Shown here: one piece after another, positions 34,559 to 44,856 of the stretch | Layout: the number at the start of each line of letters is the position of its first letter | Position numbering within the stretch: position 1 is the first letter of the stretch | NCBI GenBank assembly: GCA_016715995.1 | Contig: JADJXF010000008.1 | Span: forward strand, 248,001 to 312,000 | Length of the DNA stretch: 64,000 bases | Reading direction: 5' to 3' | Source: Flavobacteriales bacterium | GTDB taxonomy: Bacteria; Bacteroidota; Bacteroidia; Flavobacteriales_F; PHOS-HE28 | Notes under the pieces: generated by a model | What the model was told of the DNA's origin: nothing | The model's input: only the letters and a program-made list of their open reading frames with translations | Databases searched by the model: none | Made by a program: the position numbers and the translations under genes

Positions 34559-36160
34559 ATGCGCTCACTTCTCCCTATCATCCTGTTCGCTGCTCTTTCA
34601 CAGGCCACGGCCCAGCAGGTCAGCTGGCTCAACAGCTCGCCGATGGATTATTCCCTGAACCCCGGCCTGCCCGATCAAGCGCTGGCCTCCGCCCCTGGCC
34701 GGCTCGTGGCCATGCGTACGGTATACACGTCCCTGATCTTCGGCCAGGAGGTCTATGGGGATGTCGCCCTGGATGCGCTCGACCCGGTTTCCGGCTCCCT
34801 GCTGCTCTCATGCCTCCTGCTCGACTCCGTGAGTGTTGATGCGGCTGCGGTCGATCCCGTCAATGGCATCGCCTATTTCAGCGGGCGCTTCGTGGGCGAT
34901 GTGCTCGAAGCATGCGACGGCTCCCAGCTCCAGAGCATCGGCGGCTTCCTCACCGAGAACCACTTCCTGCTGGCATGGGACCTGGTCACTGGTTTCCCGA
35001 TCTGGATGCGCAACCTCTCAGTCGCGCACCCGGATGCCGTCGGCGTGCCTTCCCTCGCAATGGATCCCGATGGGAACCTGTGGTACGCCGTAGAGGAATG
35101 GGGCATCGCCAAGGTGGTGCGCGTGGATGCCGACGGTGCCGACATGGAAACGCGCGTCATCAACAACGTGCGGCTCATCGGCACCCTCAGCTTCGATCCT
35201 TGGGGTGGGCTATACGTCAGCGGCTCCTGCGGGAATGGTGCTTTCACCTTCGGCGGCCAGACCTTCATCGACGAAGGCACCAGCGGCTACTCCATGTTCG
35301 TGTTGCGCTACCGCCCGGATGGCAGTGCGGGATTCGCTGAGTTCGCGGAGGATGTCACCTTCCACAACCCCACCGTGGCGGCCACCAGCGATGGCCATGC
35401 CTATCTCGCCGGCGATCTGCTGCTGCAAGGCACCCAATGGGGCAGCATCTCCTTCGGGGGGCCGAACTGGCTTTACGATGTCTTCCTCACCAAGCTCGAC
35501 AGCACCGGCCAGTTCCTCTGGGGGCGGGAGAGCGCGCCGGGCAGCGGTGTCATCACCGGCGACATGCATCGCGCGAAGGGGCCCTGCGTCACGGTGGATG
35601 TGAATGACCGCCCCTACCTCATGGGCACACTGCGCGGCCAAGTGGATTGGGGCAATGGGGTGGTGAGCGACGGCTTGACCCTCGGTGCGCAGACCATCAC
35701 CATTGTATCCTTCTCGCCAGACGGCACGCCGCAATGGGAGGCTACGAGCACACCAACTGGATTCTGTCAGGCGCAAACCCTCACGGCCATGGCCGAGGAG
35801 GATGCCCTGCACTTCGCAGCGCACATCACCTCGCAGCTCACCTTCAACCCGCACACCACGAACGTGGGCGGCATGCAGGCCGCCATGGTGGGGCGCATCG
35901 GCGGGCTGAGCACGGGTGTGGAACCGGCGACCGCGCCGCAGATGCTCAGCACATGGCCGAATCCAGCCACGGACCTGCTCTTCATCGAATGGGCAGGCGG
36001 TGGCGCAATACCTGGCGAGCTGATCAACGGCGTCGGCCAGCGCGTGCGGAGCTTCAGGCTGGTGGCGGGGCGGAATGCAGTGGATGTGGGCGGGCTGGCT
36101 GAAGGCCTTTACCTCGTTCGCTTGGCGGATGGACGAGCGGCAAGGGTAGTGGTGGAGTAA
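34559..36160 (+). CDS. T9SS type A secreted propeller-like protein
   Basis: 533 residues from the ATG at 34559, which gives the signal peptide MRSLLPIILFAALSQATAQ. The open frame continues upstream into the polymerase gene and that part is not coding. The body has repeated beta segments of SBBP type (LAMDPDGNLWYAVEEWG, GGLYVSGSCGNGAFTFGG). The end carries a T9SS type A sorting domain (TWPNPATDLLFIEWAGGG ... LAEGLYLVRLADG). Secreted or surface-attached; function unknown. A relic of a dinB 3' end starts 4 bp after its stop. Confidence 0.85.
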   Translation: MRSLLPIILFAALSQATAQQVSWLNSSPMDYSLNPGLPDQALASAPGRLVAMRTVYTSLIFGQEVYGDVALDALDPVSGSLLLSCLLLDSVSVDAAAVDPVNGIAYFSGRFVGDVLEACDGSQLQSIGGFLTENHFLLAWDLVTGFPIWMRNLSVAHPDAVGVPSLAMDPDGNLWYAVEEWGIAKVVRVDADGADMETRVINNVRLIGTLSFDPWGGLYVSGSCGNGAFTFGGQTFIDEGTSGYSMFVLRYRPDGSAGFAEFAEDVTFHNPTVAATSDGHAYLAGDLLLQGTQWGSISFGGPNWLYDVFLTKLDSTGQFLWGRESAPGSGVITGDMHRAKGPCVTVDVNDRPYLMGTLRGQVDWGNGVVSDGLTLGAQTITIVSFSPDGTPQWEATSTPTGFCQAQTLTAMAEEDALHFAAHITSQLTFNPHTTNVGGMQAAMVGRIGGLSTGVEPATAPQMLSTWPNPATDLLFIEWAGGGAIPGELINGVGQRVRSFRLVAGRNAVDVGGLAEGLYLVRLADGRAARVVVE

Positions 36161-36163
36161 ATC

Positions 36164-36212
36164 TCACGTCCTCCTATTCGCCAGCAGCACCGGCGCCTGC
36201 CCATCGAAGGGG
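36164..36212 (-). pseudogene. 49-bp relic of a dinB 3' end
   Basis: The minus strand encodes PFDGQAPVLLANRRT-stop. The intact dinB ends PFDGQAPVLLANRRA-stop at 37994-38042. Over 47 aligned bases I count three differences, two of them synonymous. The match stops abruptly at 36212. The relic and the intact gene end flank the 36344-37984 gene as direct repeats 1.83 kb apart. Confidence 0.75.
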
Positions 36213-36343
36213 CGTCATTACGGCCGGCATGCGGCGCATTAGTTTCGGTTCCCTATTATTGCCTTACTAACCCGTGCGGAGGTGATGGGGCATTTGTCTG
36301 CAGCCAATGGTGGTTTTCAGAGCGGTTAGATAAGCTCTTCGTC

Positions 36344-37984
36344 ATGAAAACCCTTTGCACCCTTTTAGCGACCTCGGTGATCCTGAGCACGGATCTCGTG
36401 GCACAGACGTTTTCGAACACCACAGCAGCTGCCTGCAATACGTGGGATTCGGGGAATGCCTACACTGGTTTTCAACGGACCATCGCAGTGGCCGCCTTGC
36501 CTACGCCGTTGGGCGCTTCGGGAACGGTCTTGCGCCAAGTGAACCTGCAACTGGGCACTGCGGCGTGCAAAGGCAACCTGTCCACGTACTACGCACGCCT
36601 CGTATCACCTACGGGTACTGTCATCCAGTTGTTCGGGCCGTTCACCACGACGAGCACGAGCCAATGGATGAACATCAAGTTCCGAGATGATATCGCCTTG
36701 GAACGTGTCCGCGACTATAGCACGACCACGCAACAGGGCTACCACCCGTGGAACGTAGGCTACTACCGCACCGATGTGGTCGATGCGTTCGCCACGGTGA
36801 ACGGGGAAGACCCGAACGGCCAATGGACCTTCCAATTGGCTGAGAACACGACATCCGAGGTCTCGTTCGAACGCGTTGAACTCGTCTTCGGGCCACCCAT
36901 CGTTGTGACCGATGTGACCGGTGGATCGGGGAACGACTTCTGCAGCGGGGCCACCTGTATCGATGGATTGTCCGTGATCCGCGGAACGAACCTCGCTTAT
37001 CCGCCACTGGACCCCTTCTACCCGGGTGATGTGGTGGGCGGCTGTGGCTGGAACGGCGCCAACAACAACAGCGGTTGGTACCGCTTTGTCGCATCCGGAA
37101 CCACGGCGAACATCACGGTGAGCGGCATGGTGAACTCCACCGGTACTGGTACGGCAGATATGCAGCTTGTCGTGGTCCAGCAGACCAACCCGATCTGCTC
37201 CGGTCCTCCGACCGTGGTTCCGACGGGAGGCTGTCCGGATCCGCCCGGCGTGAACAATACATCCTATGCCGCGCCGAACGGTGGTGTTGGTACAATGGCC
37301 AATGTCTACTTGAACGGGATCACAGCGAATTGCGAGTTCAACCTCTCGGGGCTTACGGCCGGGAACAGCTATTACCTGATCATCGATGGGAACGGTGGTT
37401 TGTCATCCACCTTCTATATCGAGATGCCGAGTGGCGGGATCGACTGCAGTATCGTACTCCCTGTTACTTGGACCGCTTTCGACGTTGAATGTGAAATGGG
37501 GAACCGTAGGGTCAATTGGACGGTGGCCACACAACAGAACAATGATCATTTCGAAGTGGAACGAAGCCTGGATGCCTCCACTTGGGATGTATTTGCCACG
37601 GTACCTGGGGCCGGGACCACGCAAATGGCCATGTCCTATGAAGTGCTGGACGACAACAGCGACATCCTCTTCGAACAACCGTTGATCTATTACCGGGTGA
37701 AACAAGTGGACACCAATGGCAACCACAACTATACCCCCGTGGAGGCGAGCAGTTGTTCGGTGCTGGTCTACCCCAACCCATCAAGCGACCACATCATCGT
37801 AGCTGTTCCCTCCGCGGGTACCGAGGTTCAACTGGTGGATGCCATCGGCCGGGTGGTTGAAGTGCGCAAGGCGCAAGGCACCACCATCCGGATGGACATC
37901 GGTGAGCTGGCTTCCGGTTATTATGCTGTGCAGTTGCTCTTCTCCGGTGAGCTACTGGGATCGGCCGTGGTGGTCAAGCTCTGA
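36344..37984 (+). CDS. T9SS type A protein with P-domain-like N-terminus
   Basis: 546 residues. Signal peptide MKTLCTLLATSVILSTDLVAQ. Residues ~22-185 resemble a proprotein-convertase P domain (LVSPTGTVIQLFGPF, IALERVRDYSTTTQQGYHPW, DPNGQWTFQLAENTTSE). A second beta domain (~195-375) and a fibronectin-like stretch (WTAFDVECEMGNRRVNW) follow. The C-terminal T9SS type A sorting domain begins VLVYPNPSSDHIIVAVPS. It appears to have been inserted between the neighbouring T9SS gene and dinB, because a copy of the dinB tail lies upstream. Its codon use looks somewhat less GC-rich than its neighbours. Confidence 0.85.
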   Translation: MKTLCTLLATSVILSTDLVAQTFSNTTAAACNTWDSGNAYTGFQRTIAVAALPTPLGASGTVLRQVNLQLGTAACKGNLSTYYARLVSPTGTVIQLFGPFTTTSTSQWMNIKFRDDIALERVRDYSTTTQQGYHPWNVGYYRTDVVDAFATVNGEDPNGQWTFQLAENTTSEVSFERVELVFGPPIVVTDVTGGSGNDFCSGATCIDGLSVIRGTNLAYPPLDPFYPGDVVGGCGWNGANNNSGWYRFVASGTTANITVSGMVNSTGTGTADMQLVVVQQTNPICSGPPTVVPTGGCPDPPGVNNTSYAAPNGGVGTMANVYLNGITANCEFNLSGLTAGNSYYLIIDGNGGLSSTFYIEMPSGGIDCSIVLPVTWTAFDVECEMGNRRVNWTVATQQNNDHFEVERSLDASTWDVFATVPGAGTTQMAMSYEVLDDNSDILFEQPLIYYRVKQVDTNGNHNYTPVEASSCSVLVYPNPSSDHIIVAVPSAGTEVQLVDAIGRVVEVRKAQGTTIRMDIGELASGYYAVQLLFSGELLGSAVVVKL

Positions 37985-37993
37985 TCGGTCCGG

Positions 37994-39220
37994 CTACGCC
38001 CTCCTGTTCGCCAGCAACACCGGCGCCTGCCCATCGAAGGGGTTGTCCATCCGTCCGATGCTCTGTGCCCCCATGCCAGCGGCGCGCATCACCGTGCGAT
38101 CTCCGAAGCGCTTGCGCACCTTGTCCATGGCCTGGTAGAGGCTCATCGCCTCGGCGGTATCCGTGAAGGCATCCATCTGGTGGCCACCGCCCACGAGGTG
38201 ACTGAAGCGCACACCGATCAACCGGATCCGCTGGCGACGATCGTACAGCGCGCGGAAGAGGTCGTGGATGATGGGCAGGATGATGTGGTCGCATGCGGTG
38301 TAGCCGATGCGCAGCTGCCGCGTGTGCGTCTGGAAATCGGCGTAGCGGATCTTCACGGCCACGCAGCTGGTGAGCTTCTCGCCCTTGCGCAATTGGAAGG
38401 CAAGGCTCTCGGCCATGGCCGTGAGCAGGCCCTTGAGCTTCACCACATCAATGGTATCCTGCGCGAAGGTGCGTTCGGTGCTGATGCTCTTGCGTTCGTG
38501 CCAGGGGATCACGGGGCTGTCGTCGATGCCGTTCGCCTTGCGCCACAGCACCGGCCCATGCTCACCGAGCAGGCGGTGCATCAGGTCGATGGGGAGCTCC
38601 TGCATGGTATGGATGCGCGCCACACCCATGCTGCGCAGCAGGTGCGCGGTCTTATCCCCTACTCCGGGAATGGCCTCGATCGCCATCGGCGCCAGAAAGG
38701 GTTTTTCGGTGCCGCGTTCCACTTCCCGCTGACCGTTCGGCTTCGCCGTGTTGGTGGCCACCTTGCTCACCGTCTTGTTGATGCTCAAGCCGAAGCTGTT
38801 CGGCAGGTGTGTTTCCCTGGAGATGCTTTGTCGCAGTTCCGTGGCGAGCAGCATGGCGCCGAAGAATTTCTCCGTGCCGGTGAGGTCCACATAGAACTCG
38901 TCCACGCTGGTCTTCTCGAACAGGGGCACCTTCGAGCGGATGATCTCCGTGACCTCATCGCTCTTCTTCATGTACTCGCCGCTGTTGCCACGCAGGATGA
39001 TCGCCTCCGGACACAACTGCTTCGCCATGCGCATGGGCATCGCGCTGCGGATGCCGAAATGCCTTGCTTCATAGCTGCAACTCGCCACCACACCGCGGTC
39101 GCTGTCCGCCCCAATGATCACCGGCTTGCCGTTAAGCTCCTTGTTGTGGATGCGCTCCACGCTCACGAAGAAGCTGTCGAGGTCGAGGTGGACGATGGTG
39201 CGTTGGTCGCGGGCGAGCAT
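37994..39220 (-). CDS. dinB: DNA polymerase IV (Y family)
   Basis: 408 residues. Catalytic residues: D13 in HLDLDSFFVSVE, and D107/E108 in KTSVDEFYVDLTGT. Thumb/HhH region: EAIPGVGDKTAHLLRSMGV. A little-finger domain follows from about 240. Error-prone translesion synthesis past damaged bases. It is convergent with the T9SS gene (10 bp between stops). Together with the DnaE2-like polymerase at 31477 it suggests a shared mutagenic repair pathway, though the genes are no longer adjacent. No beta-clamp motif was confidently placed. Confidence 0.94.
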   Translation of the reverse strand: MLARDQRTIVHLDLDSFFVSVERIHNKELNGKPVIIGADSDRGVVASCSYEARHFGIRSAMPMRMAKQLCPEAIILRGNSGEYMKKSDEVTEIIRSKVPLFEKTSVDEFYVDLTGTEKFFGAMLLATELRQSISRETHLPNSFGLSINKTVSKVATNTAKPNGQREVERGTEKPFLAPMAIEAIPGVGDKTAHLLRSMGVARIHTMQELPIDLMHRLLGEHGPVLWRKANGIDDSPVIPWHERKSISTERTFAQDTIDVVKLKGLLTAMAESLAFQLRKGEKLTSCVAVKIRYADFQTHTRQLRIGYTACDHIILPIIHDLFRALYDRRQRIRLIGVRFSHLVGGGHQMDAFTDTAEAMSLYQAMDKVRKRFGDRTVMRAAGMGAQSIGRMDNPFDGQAPVLLANRRA

Positions 39221-39344
39221 GGTGTGGGCCTGGACGGTTTATCCGTCGATCGGCATGGCGAGAAAGTAGGCACCCCTGCGCGGTCCTTCAACATGCACTC
39301 GAAAGCCTTCCACTTCAACCCATGGAAGCTCGCCTCATCCTCAG

Positions 39345-39352
39345 TACCTTTG
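39345..39352 (+). promoter_or_regulatory. -7 promoter element of the suf operon
   Basis: TACCTTTG, an exact TAnnTTTG match, 37 bp upstream of the sufA ATG. The expected start site (about 7 bp downstream) would place the dyad at 39363-39383 inside the first transcribed bases. Confidence 0.5.
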
Positions 39353-39362
39353 GGGCCGTGTC

Positions 39363-39383
39363 ATTGTTTAGAACAATTCCAAA
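39363..39383. promoter_or_regulatory. Candidate operator in the suf leader
   Basis: Two overlapping dyads: ATTGTT-TAG-AACAAT (39363-39377, perfect) and TTTAGAA-CAA-TTCCAAA (39367-39383, one mismatch). It is AT-rich in a GC-rich genome and lies between the -7 element and the sufA start, a position expected for a repressor responding to iron or Fe-S status. The regulator is unknown. Confidence 0.4.
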
Positions 39384-39389
39384 TAAGCC

Positions 39390-39716
39390 ATGATCAAGGT
39401 CAGTGAGAACGCCAAGACCGAGGTGACCAAACTCCTCGGCATGGAAGGTCGTGGGCCACAGCACTTTGTGCGCGTGGGCGTGAAAGGCGGCGGCTGCTCC
39501 GGGTTGATGTACGACCTGGAGTTCGACAACGAGATGAAGGACGGCGACAAGGTGTTCGAGGACAACGGCGTGAAAGTGGTCATCGACAAGAAGAGCATGC
39601 TCTACCTGCTCGGCACCACGCTCGATTTCAGCGGCGGCCTCAACGGCAAGGGCTTCCAGTTCATCAACCCGAACGCCAACCGGACCTGCGGGTGTGGGGA
39701 GAGTTTCAGTATCTGA
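39390..39716 (+). CDS. sufA: Iron-sulfur cluster assembly protein, A-type carrier (HesB family)
   Basis: 108 residues. The three cluster-binding cysteines of A-type carriers are present: C36 in KGGGCSGLMYDL, and C100 and C102 in NRTCGCGESF. It receives Fe-S clusters from the SufBCD scaffold and passes them to apo-proteins. First gene of an operon running sufA-B-C-D-S-E, a DUF59 gene and further; the sufB ATG is one base after the sufA stop. Confidence 0.95.
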   Translation: MIKVSENAKTEVTKLLGMEGRGPQHFVRVGVKGGGCSGLMYDLEFDNEMKDGDKVFEDNGVKVVIDKKSMLYLLGTTLDFSGGLNGKGFQFINPNANRTCGCGESFSI

Positions 39717-39717
39717 T

Positions 39718-41166
39718 ATGGGCCAGGACACAGACGATATCCTCAAAGAGGTCACCGAGAAGGAGTATGCTTACGGCTTCATCACCAACATCGAGAGTGA
39801 TAAGGCCGCGAAGGGGCTGAACGAGGACATCGTGCGTTTCATCAGCGCGAAGAAGAACGAGCCGGAGTGGATGCTGGAATGGCGCCTCGAAGCCTACCGC
39901 ATCTGGCAAAAGATGGAGGAGCCGCACTGGGCCCACGTCCACTATCCGAAGATCGATTACCAGAACGCCTACTACTACAGCGCGCCGAAGAAGAAACCCA
40001 CGCTGAGCAGCCTCGATGAAGCCGATCCCGAGTTGATCGAGACCTTCAAGAAGCTGGGCATCAGCATGGACGAACAGAAGCGTTTGGTCGGCGTTGCGGT
40101 GGATGTGGTGTTCGACAGCGTGAGCGTGAAAACCACGTTCCAAGCGGCACTGAAGGAGAAGGGCATCATCTTCTGCTCGTTCAGCGAAGCGGTGCACAAC
40201 CACCCGGATCTGATCAAGAAGTACTTGGGCAGTGTGGTGCCGCGTACGGACAACTACTTCGCCGCGCTCAACAGCGCCGTGTTCAGCGACGGCAGCTTCT
40301 GCTATATCCCGCCGGGCGTGCGCTGCCCGATGGAGCTCAGCACCTACTTCCGCATCAACGAGGCCATGACCGGCCAGTTCGAGCGCACCCTGCTGATCGC
40401 CGATGAAGGCGCCTACGTGAGCTACCTCGAAGGCTGCACCGCACCGATCCGCGATGAGCACCAGTTGCACGCCGCCGTGGTGGAACTCGTCGCGCTGAAG
40501 GACGCGGAGATCAAGTACAGCACCGTCCAGAACTGGTACCCCGGCGACAAGGACGGCAAAGGCGGCATCTACAACTTCGTCACCAAGCGCGGCATCTGCT
40601 TGGGCGATCACAGCAAGATCAGCTGGACGCAGGTGGAGACCGGTAGCGCGATCACGTGGAAGTACCCCAGCTGCGTGCTGAAAGGCGACCACAGCATCGG
40701 CGAGTTCTACAGCGTGGCGGTGACCAACAACCGTCAGCAGGCCGACACCGGCACCAAGATGGTCCACATCGGCAAGGGCACGAAGAGCACCATCGTGAGC
40801 AAGGGGATCAGCGCGGGTTTTTCCAACAACAGCTACCGCGGCCTGGTGAAGATCGGCAAGGGCGCAAAGGGCGCACGCAACTTCAGCCAATGCGATTCCC
40901 TGCTGCTCGGCGACCGGTGCGGCGCGCACACCTTCCCCTATATCGAAAGCGAGAATCCAACCGCGATGGTGGAGCACGAAGCCACCACGAGCAAAATCGG
41001 CGAGGATCAGATCTTCTACCTCAACCAGCGTGGGATCGAAACCGAGAAGGCGGTGAGCCTGATCGTGAACGGCTACTGCAAAGAAGTGCTGAACCAGTTG
41101 CCGATGGAGTTCGCGGTGGAAGCGCAGAAGCTTCTCGCTGTATCACTTGAAGGATCCGTTGGCTAA
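39718..41166 (+). CDS. sufB: Fe-S cluster assembly scaffold SufB
   Basis: 482 residues from MGQDTDDILKEVTEKEYAYGF; a start 24 bp upstream would overlap sufA. The SufB core is well conserved: VPRTDNYFAALNSAVFSDGSF, FRINEAMTGQFERTLLIADEG, SYLEGCTAPIRDEHQLHAAVVEL and NSYRGLVKIGKGAKGARNFSQCDSLLLG. Its beta-helix domain builds the nascent cluster with SufC and SufD. Length is normal for the family. Confidence 0.96.
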   Translation: MGQDTDDILKEVTEKEYAYGFITNIESDKAAKGLNEDIVRFISAKKNEPEWMLEWRLEAYRIWQKMEEPHWAHVHYPKIDYQNAYYYSAPKKKPTLSSLDEADPELIETFKKLGISMDEQKRLVGVAVDVVFDSVSVKTTFQAALKEKGIIFCSFSEAVHNHPDLIKKYLGSVVPRTDNYFAALNSAVFSDGSFCYIPPGVRCPMELSTYFRINEAMTGQFERTLLIADEGAYVSYLEGCTAPIRDEHQLHAAVVELVALKDAEIKYSTVQNWYPGDKDGKGGIYNFVTKRGICLGDHSKISWTQVETGSAITWKYPSCVLKGDHSIGEFYSVAVTNNRQQADTGTKMVHIGKGTKSTIVSKGISAGFSNNSYRGLVKIGKGAKGARNFSQCDSLLLGDRCGAHTFPYIESENPTAMVEHEATTSKIGEDQIFYLNQRGIETEKAVSLIVNGYCKEVLNQLPMEFAVEAQKLLAVSLEGSVG

Positions 41167-41172
41167 GAACGA

Positions 41173-41924
<752 letters not shown>

Positions 41925-41925
<1 letters not shown>

Positions 41926-43190
41926 TGAGCGCCATGACCGCGATCGATCCGAAGGCGACAGTGATGCCCTTGCTGGAGGGTAGCGCATGGCCCGGTGCTG
42001 TTGAGGCGCTCGCACAGGTGAATGCCCTTCCCATCCCCGGCATCAAGACCGAAGCGTGGAAGTACACACGCGTTGGCAAACTGTTCAAGGATGCGTACAC
42101 CGTCCCCAACGGAGATGTCACTGTTGCGTTACCTGCACGGGTGCCCTTCGATTCCACCCGCGTGGTCTTCGTCAACGGCCACTTCCGCGCTGACCTCAGC
42201 GATGAGCTCAAGTCCGACAAGGGCATCGTCATCGACAGCCTGAAGCACCACCTGTCGCACGGCCCGGTAAAAACCCACTACGGCCAAGTCGCACCGATCG
42301 GCGACCGTCTCTTCACGGCGATGAACACCGCCGCACCCACTGACGGCCTCATCATCCTCGCGACCAAAGGCACGAAGACCAGCAAGCCGATCCATGTACT
42401 GCACATCACCAGTGGTGGCCAGCAGTTGATCCAGCCTCGCGACCTCTTCATGCTGCATGAAGGCGCTACAGTGGAAGTGATCATTGAACACATCGGGGGC
42501 GACACCTCATCGTCCCTAGTGAACAGCATCCGCGAAAGCGTGATCGGCGAAGGCGCGAACCTAACGATCCACCTGCTGCAGAACGAAGCGAACGGTCCTG
42601 CGCACATCGGTCTCGATGGTGTGAGTATCGGTGCGAAGGGCCTCTTCTCCATCGACACCACGACCTTGAACGGCTCCCTGGTGCGCAATGAAGTCAACGC
42701 TGCGCTCGCTGGTCCGGAAGCGCATGCCGAACTGAACAGCGTGTACGTGCTCAACGGAACCACGCACTGCGATAACCACACCTACATCGGCCACGACGTG
42801 CCGGATTGCACCAGCGACGAGTTGTACAAGGGCATCATCGCGGAGAAGGGCACGGGAGTATTCAACGGCAAGGTGTACGTGAAGCAGGATGCCCAGCGCA
42901 CCCGCGCCTACCAGAGCAACGCGAACATCCTGCAAGGCGATGATGCACGGGTGTTCACCAAACCCGAATTGGAAATCTACGCCGACGACGTGAAGTGCAG
43001 CCACGGTTGCACTATCGGCCGGTTGGACGAGAAGGGCCTGTTCTACCTGCGTTCGCGTGGGGTGAGCGAAGCCGAAGCGCGGCGGATGCTGTCACACGCG
43101 TTCATGACCGATGTGCTGGAGCGCATCACAAACGAGGATTGGAGGACGCACCTAGCGAGTTTGATCGACGGGAAACTCGAAACGCTGTGA
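41925..43190 (+). CDS. sufD: Fe-S cluster assembly protein SufD
   Basis: 421 residues from the ATG at 41925, which overlaps the sufC stop. The N-terminal helix region ends EAWKYTRVGKLF, a SufD hallmark. The beta-helix core includes NHTYIGHDVPDCTSDELYKGI and GKVYVKQDAQRTRAYQSNANIL, and the conserved histidine segment KCSHGCTIGRLDEKGLFYLRSRG. It partners SufB in iron entry. Its stop overlaps the GTG start of sufS. Confidence 0.95.
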
Positions 43191-44431
43191 GCACCAAGAC
43201 TGACACGGTTGCGAAGAAAGGCTATGACGTCGAAGAGATCCGTGCGCAGTTCCCCATCCTGAAGGAGCTGGTACATGGCAAGCCGCTCGTCTACTTCGAC
43301 AATGCCGCGACCAGCCAGAAGCCGCGCCGCGTGATCAAGGCCGAAAGCGCCTATTACGCCACGATCAACGCCAACGTGCACCGCGGCGTGCATACGCTGA
43401 GCACCAAGGCCACCGAGGCGCAAGAGGCCGCGCGTGAAACGGCTCGTGCGCAAATCAATGCGAAGCATGCACATGAGGTCATCTTCACCAGTGGCACTAC
43501 CGCAAGCATCAACCTGGCTGCGACCAGTCTTGGTCAGCTGCTGCTGAAGAAAGGTGATGAGGTGGTAATCAGCGGCATGGAGCACCACAGCAACATCGTG
43601 CCCTGGCAATTGGCCTGCGAGCGCCATAGCGCAGTGTTGAAAGTGATCCCGATCACGGACAGTGGTGAATGGGATCTGAAGCAAGTCCCGTTCTCTGAGA
43701 GAACAAGAATCCTCGCCATTAGCCACGTGAGCAACACGCTGGGCACGATTAACCCGGTGAAGAAGCTCATCGCACAAGCGAAGAAGAAAGGCATCGTCAC
43801 CGTGGTGGATGGCGCGCAAGCGGCACCGCACCTGAGGATCGATGTGCAGGACCTCGGCGCCGACCTCTACGCCTTCAGCGGGCACAAGGCCTATGGCCCG
43901 ACAGGCACTGGAGTGCTGTACGGACGCGAGGAATTGCTTGAGCGTATGCCTCCCTGGCAAGGCGGTGGCGAGATGATCGAAACGGTCACGCTGGGGAAGA
44001 GCACCTGGGCGAAACTGCCATTCAAGTTCGAGGCCGGCACGCCGCACATCGCGGGCATCATCGGGCTGGGGGAGGCCATCCGCTGGATGCAGGACTATGA
44101 CCTCGGTGCCATGGCCGCGCATGAACGCGCGCTCCTGGAGTACGCTACGAAAGAGCTGCTCGCCATTGAAGGCCTGCGCATCATTGGCACGGCGAAGGAG
44201 AAGGTGGGTGTGATCAGTTTCGTCATTGATGGTGTTCACCACTACGACCTCGGCACCCTGCTCGACCAACAGGGCATCGCCGTGCGCACGGGTCACCACT
44301 GCACGCAACCATTGATGGACCGCTTCGGCGTGAGCGGAACGACACGGGCGAGCTTCGCGTGTTTCAATACGATCGACGAGGTTGATGCGCTCGTTGCTGG
44401 GGTGACGAAGGGAGCCAAGATGTTGCGATGA
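43187..44431 (+). CDS. sufS: Cysteine desulfurase SufS (class II)
   Basis: 414 residues from the GTG at 43187, which overlaps the sufD stop; longer readings into sufD lack family sequence. PLP-binding K234 in AFSGHKAYGPTG and the catalytic persulfide cysteine C372 in RTGHHCTQPLMDRF are present, as is the class II block SHVSNTLGTINPVKKL. It mobilises sulfur from cysteine and hands the persulfide to SufE, which is encoded next with a 4-bp overlap. Confidence 0.95.
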   Translation: MSTKTDTVAKKGYDVEEIRAQFPILKELVHGKPLVYFDNAATSQKPRRVIKAESAYYATINANVHRGVHTLSTKATEAQEAARETARAQINAKHAHEVIFTSGTTASINLAATSLGQLLLKKGDEVVISGMEHHSNIVPWQLACERHSAVLKVIPITDSGEWDLKQVPFSERTRILAISHVSNTLGTINPVKKLIAQAKKKGIVTVVDGAQAAPHLRIDVQDLGADLYAFSGHKAYGPTGTGVLYGREELLERMPPWQGGGEMIETVTLGKSTWAKLPFKFEAGTPHIAGIIGLGEAIRWMQDYDLGAMAAHERALLEYATKELLAIEGLRIIGTAKEKVGVISFVIDGVHHYDLGTLLDQQGIAVRTGHHCTQPLMDRFGVSGTTRASFACFNTIDEVDALVAGVTKGAKMLR

Positions 44432-44856
44432 CCACGACTATGAACATCGCCCAAGCCCAACAAGAAGTGGTGGAGGAGTTCGCCCTCTTCAGCGACTGGC
44501 AGGACCGCTACGAGCACCTGATTGAACTGGGCAAGGACCTGCCGTTGATCGCGCCGGAGCACAAGGTGGACGACAACCTGGTGCGCGGTTGCCAGTCTCG
44601 CGTGTGGCTCAATGCGGAATTGAAAAATAAGCTGGTTCACTTCACCGCTGACAGCGACGCCATGATCACCAAGGGCATCGTGGCGCTGCTGGTTCGCGTG
44701 TACAACGACCGCACGCCGCAGGAGATCCTGGGTGCATCCACCGACTTCATCGACCGCATCGGCCTGCGCGAGCACCTGAGCCCTAACCGCAGTAATGGCC
44801 TCAGCGCGATGATCGACCAAATGAAGCGCTACGCCCTCGCCTACTCCGCCAAGTGA
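44428..44856 (+). CDS. sufE: Sulfur acceptor protein SufE
   Basis: 142 residues. The sulfur-accepting cysteine is C55 in VRGCQSRVWL, and the family block DRYEHLIELGKDLP is intact. It takes persulfide sulfur from SufS C372 and delivers it to SufB. The start overlaps the sufS stop and its own stop overlaps the DUF59 gene start (TGATG), so the whole operon is translationally coupled. Confidence 0.95.
   Translation: MTTTMNIAQAQQEVVEEFALFSDWQDRYEHLIELGKDLPLIAPEHKVDDNLVRGCQSRVWLNAELKNKLVHFTADSDAMITKGIVALLVRVYNDRTPQEILGASTDFIDRIGLREHLSPNRSNGLSAMIDQMKRYALAYSAK

Noticed and set aside
36164..36212. Classical transposon target-site duplication around the 36344-37984 gene
   Set aside because: At 47-49 bp it is too long for usual target duplications, the copies differ in coding-like (partly silent) positions, and no transposase or terminal inverted repeat was seen.
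42995..43186. N-terminal extension of SufS upstream of the GTG at 43187
   Set aside because: It lies inside sufD in another frame and has no SufS-like sequence; the GTG overlapping the sufD stop fits the coupling seen across the operon.
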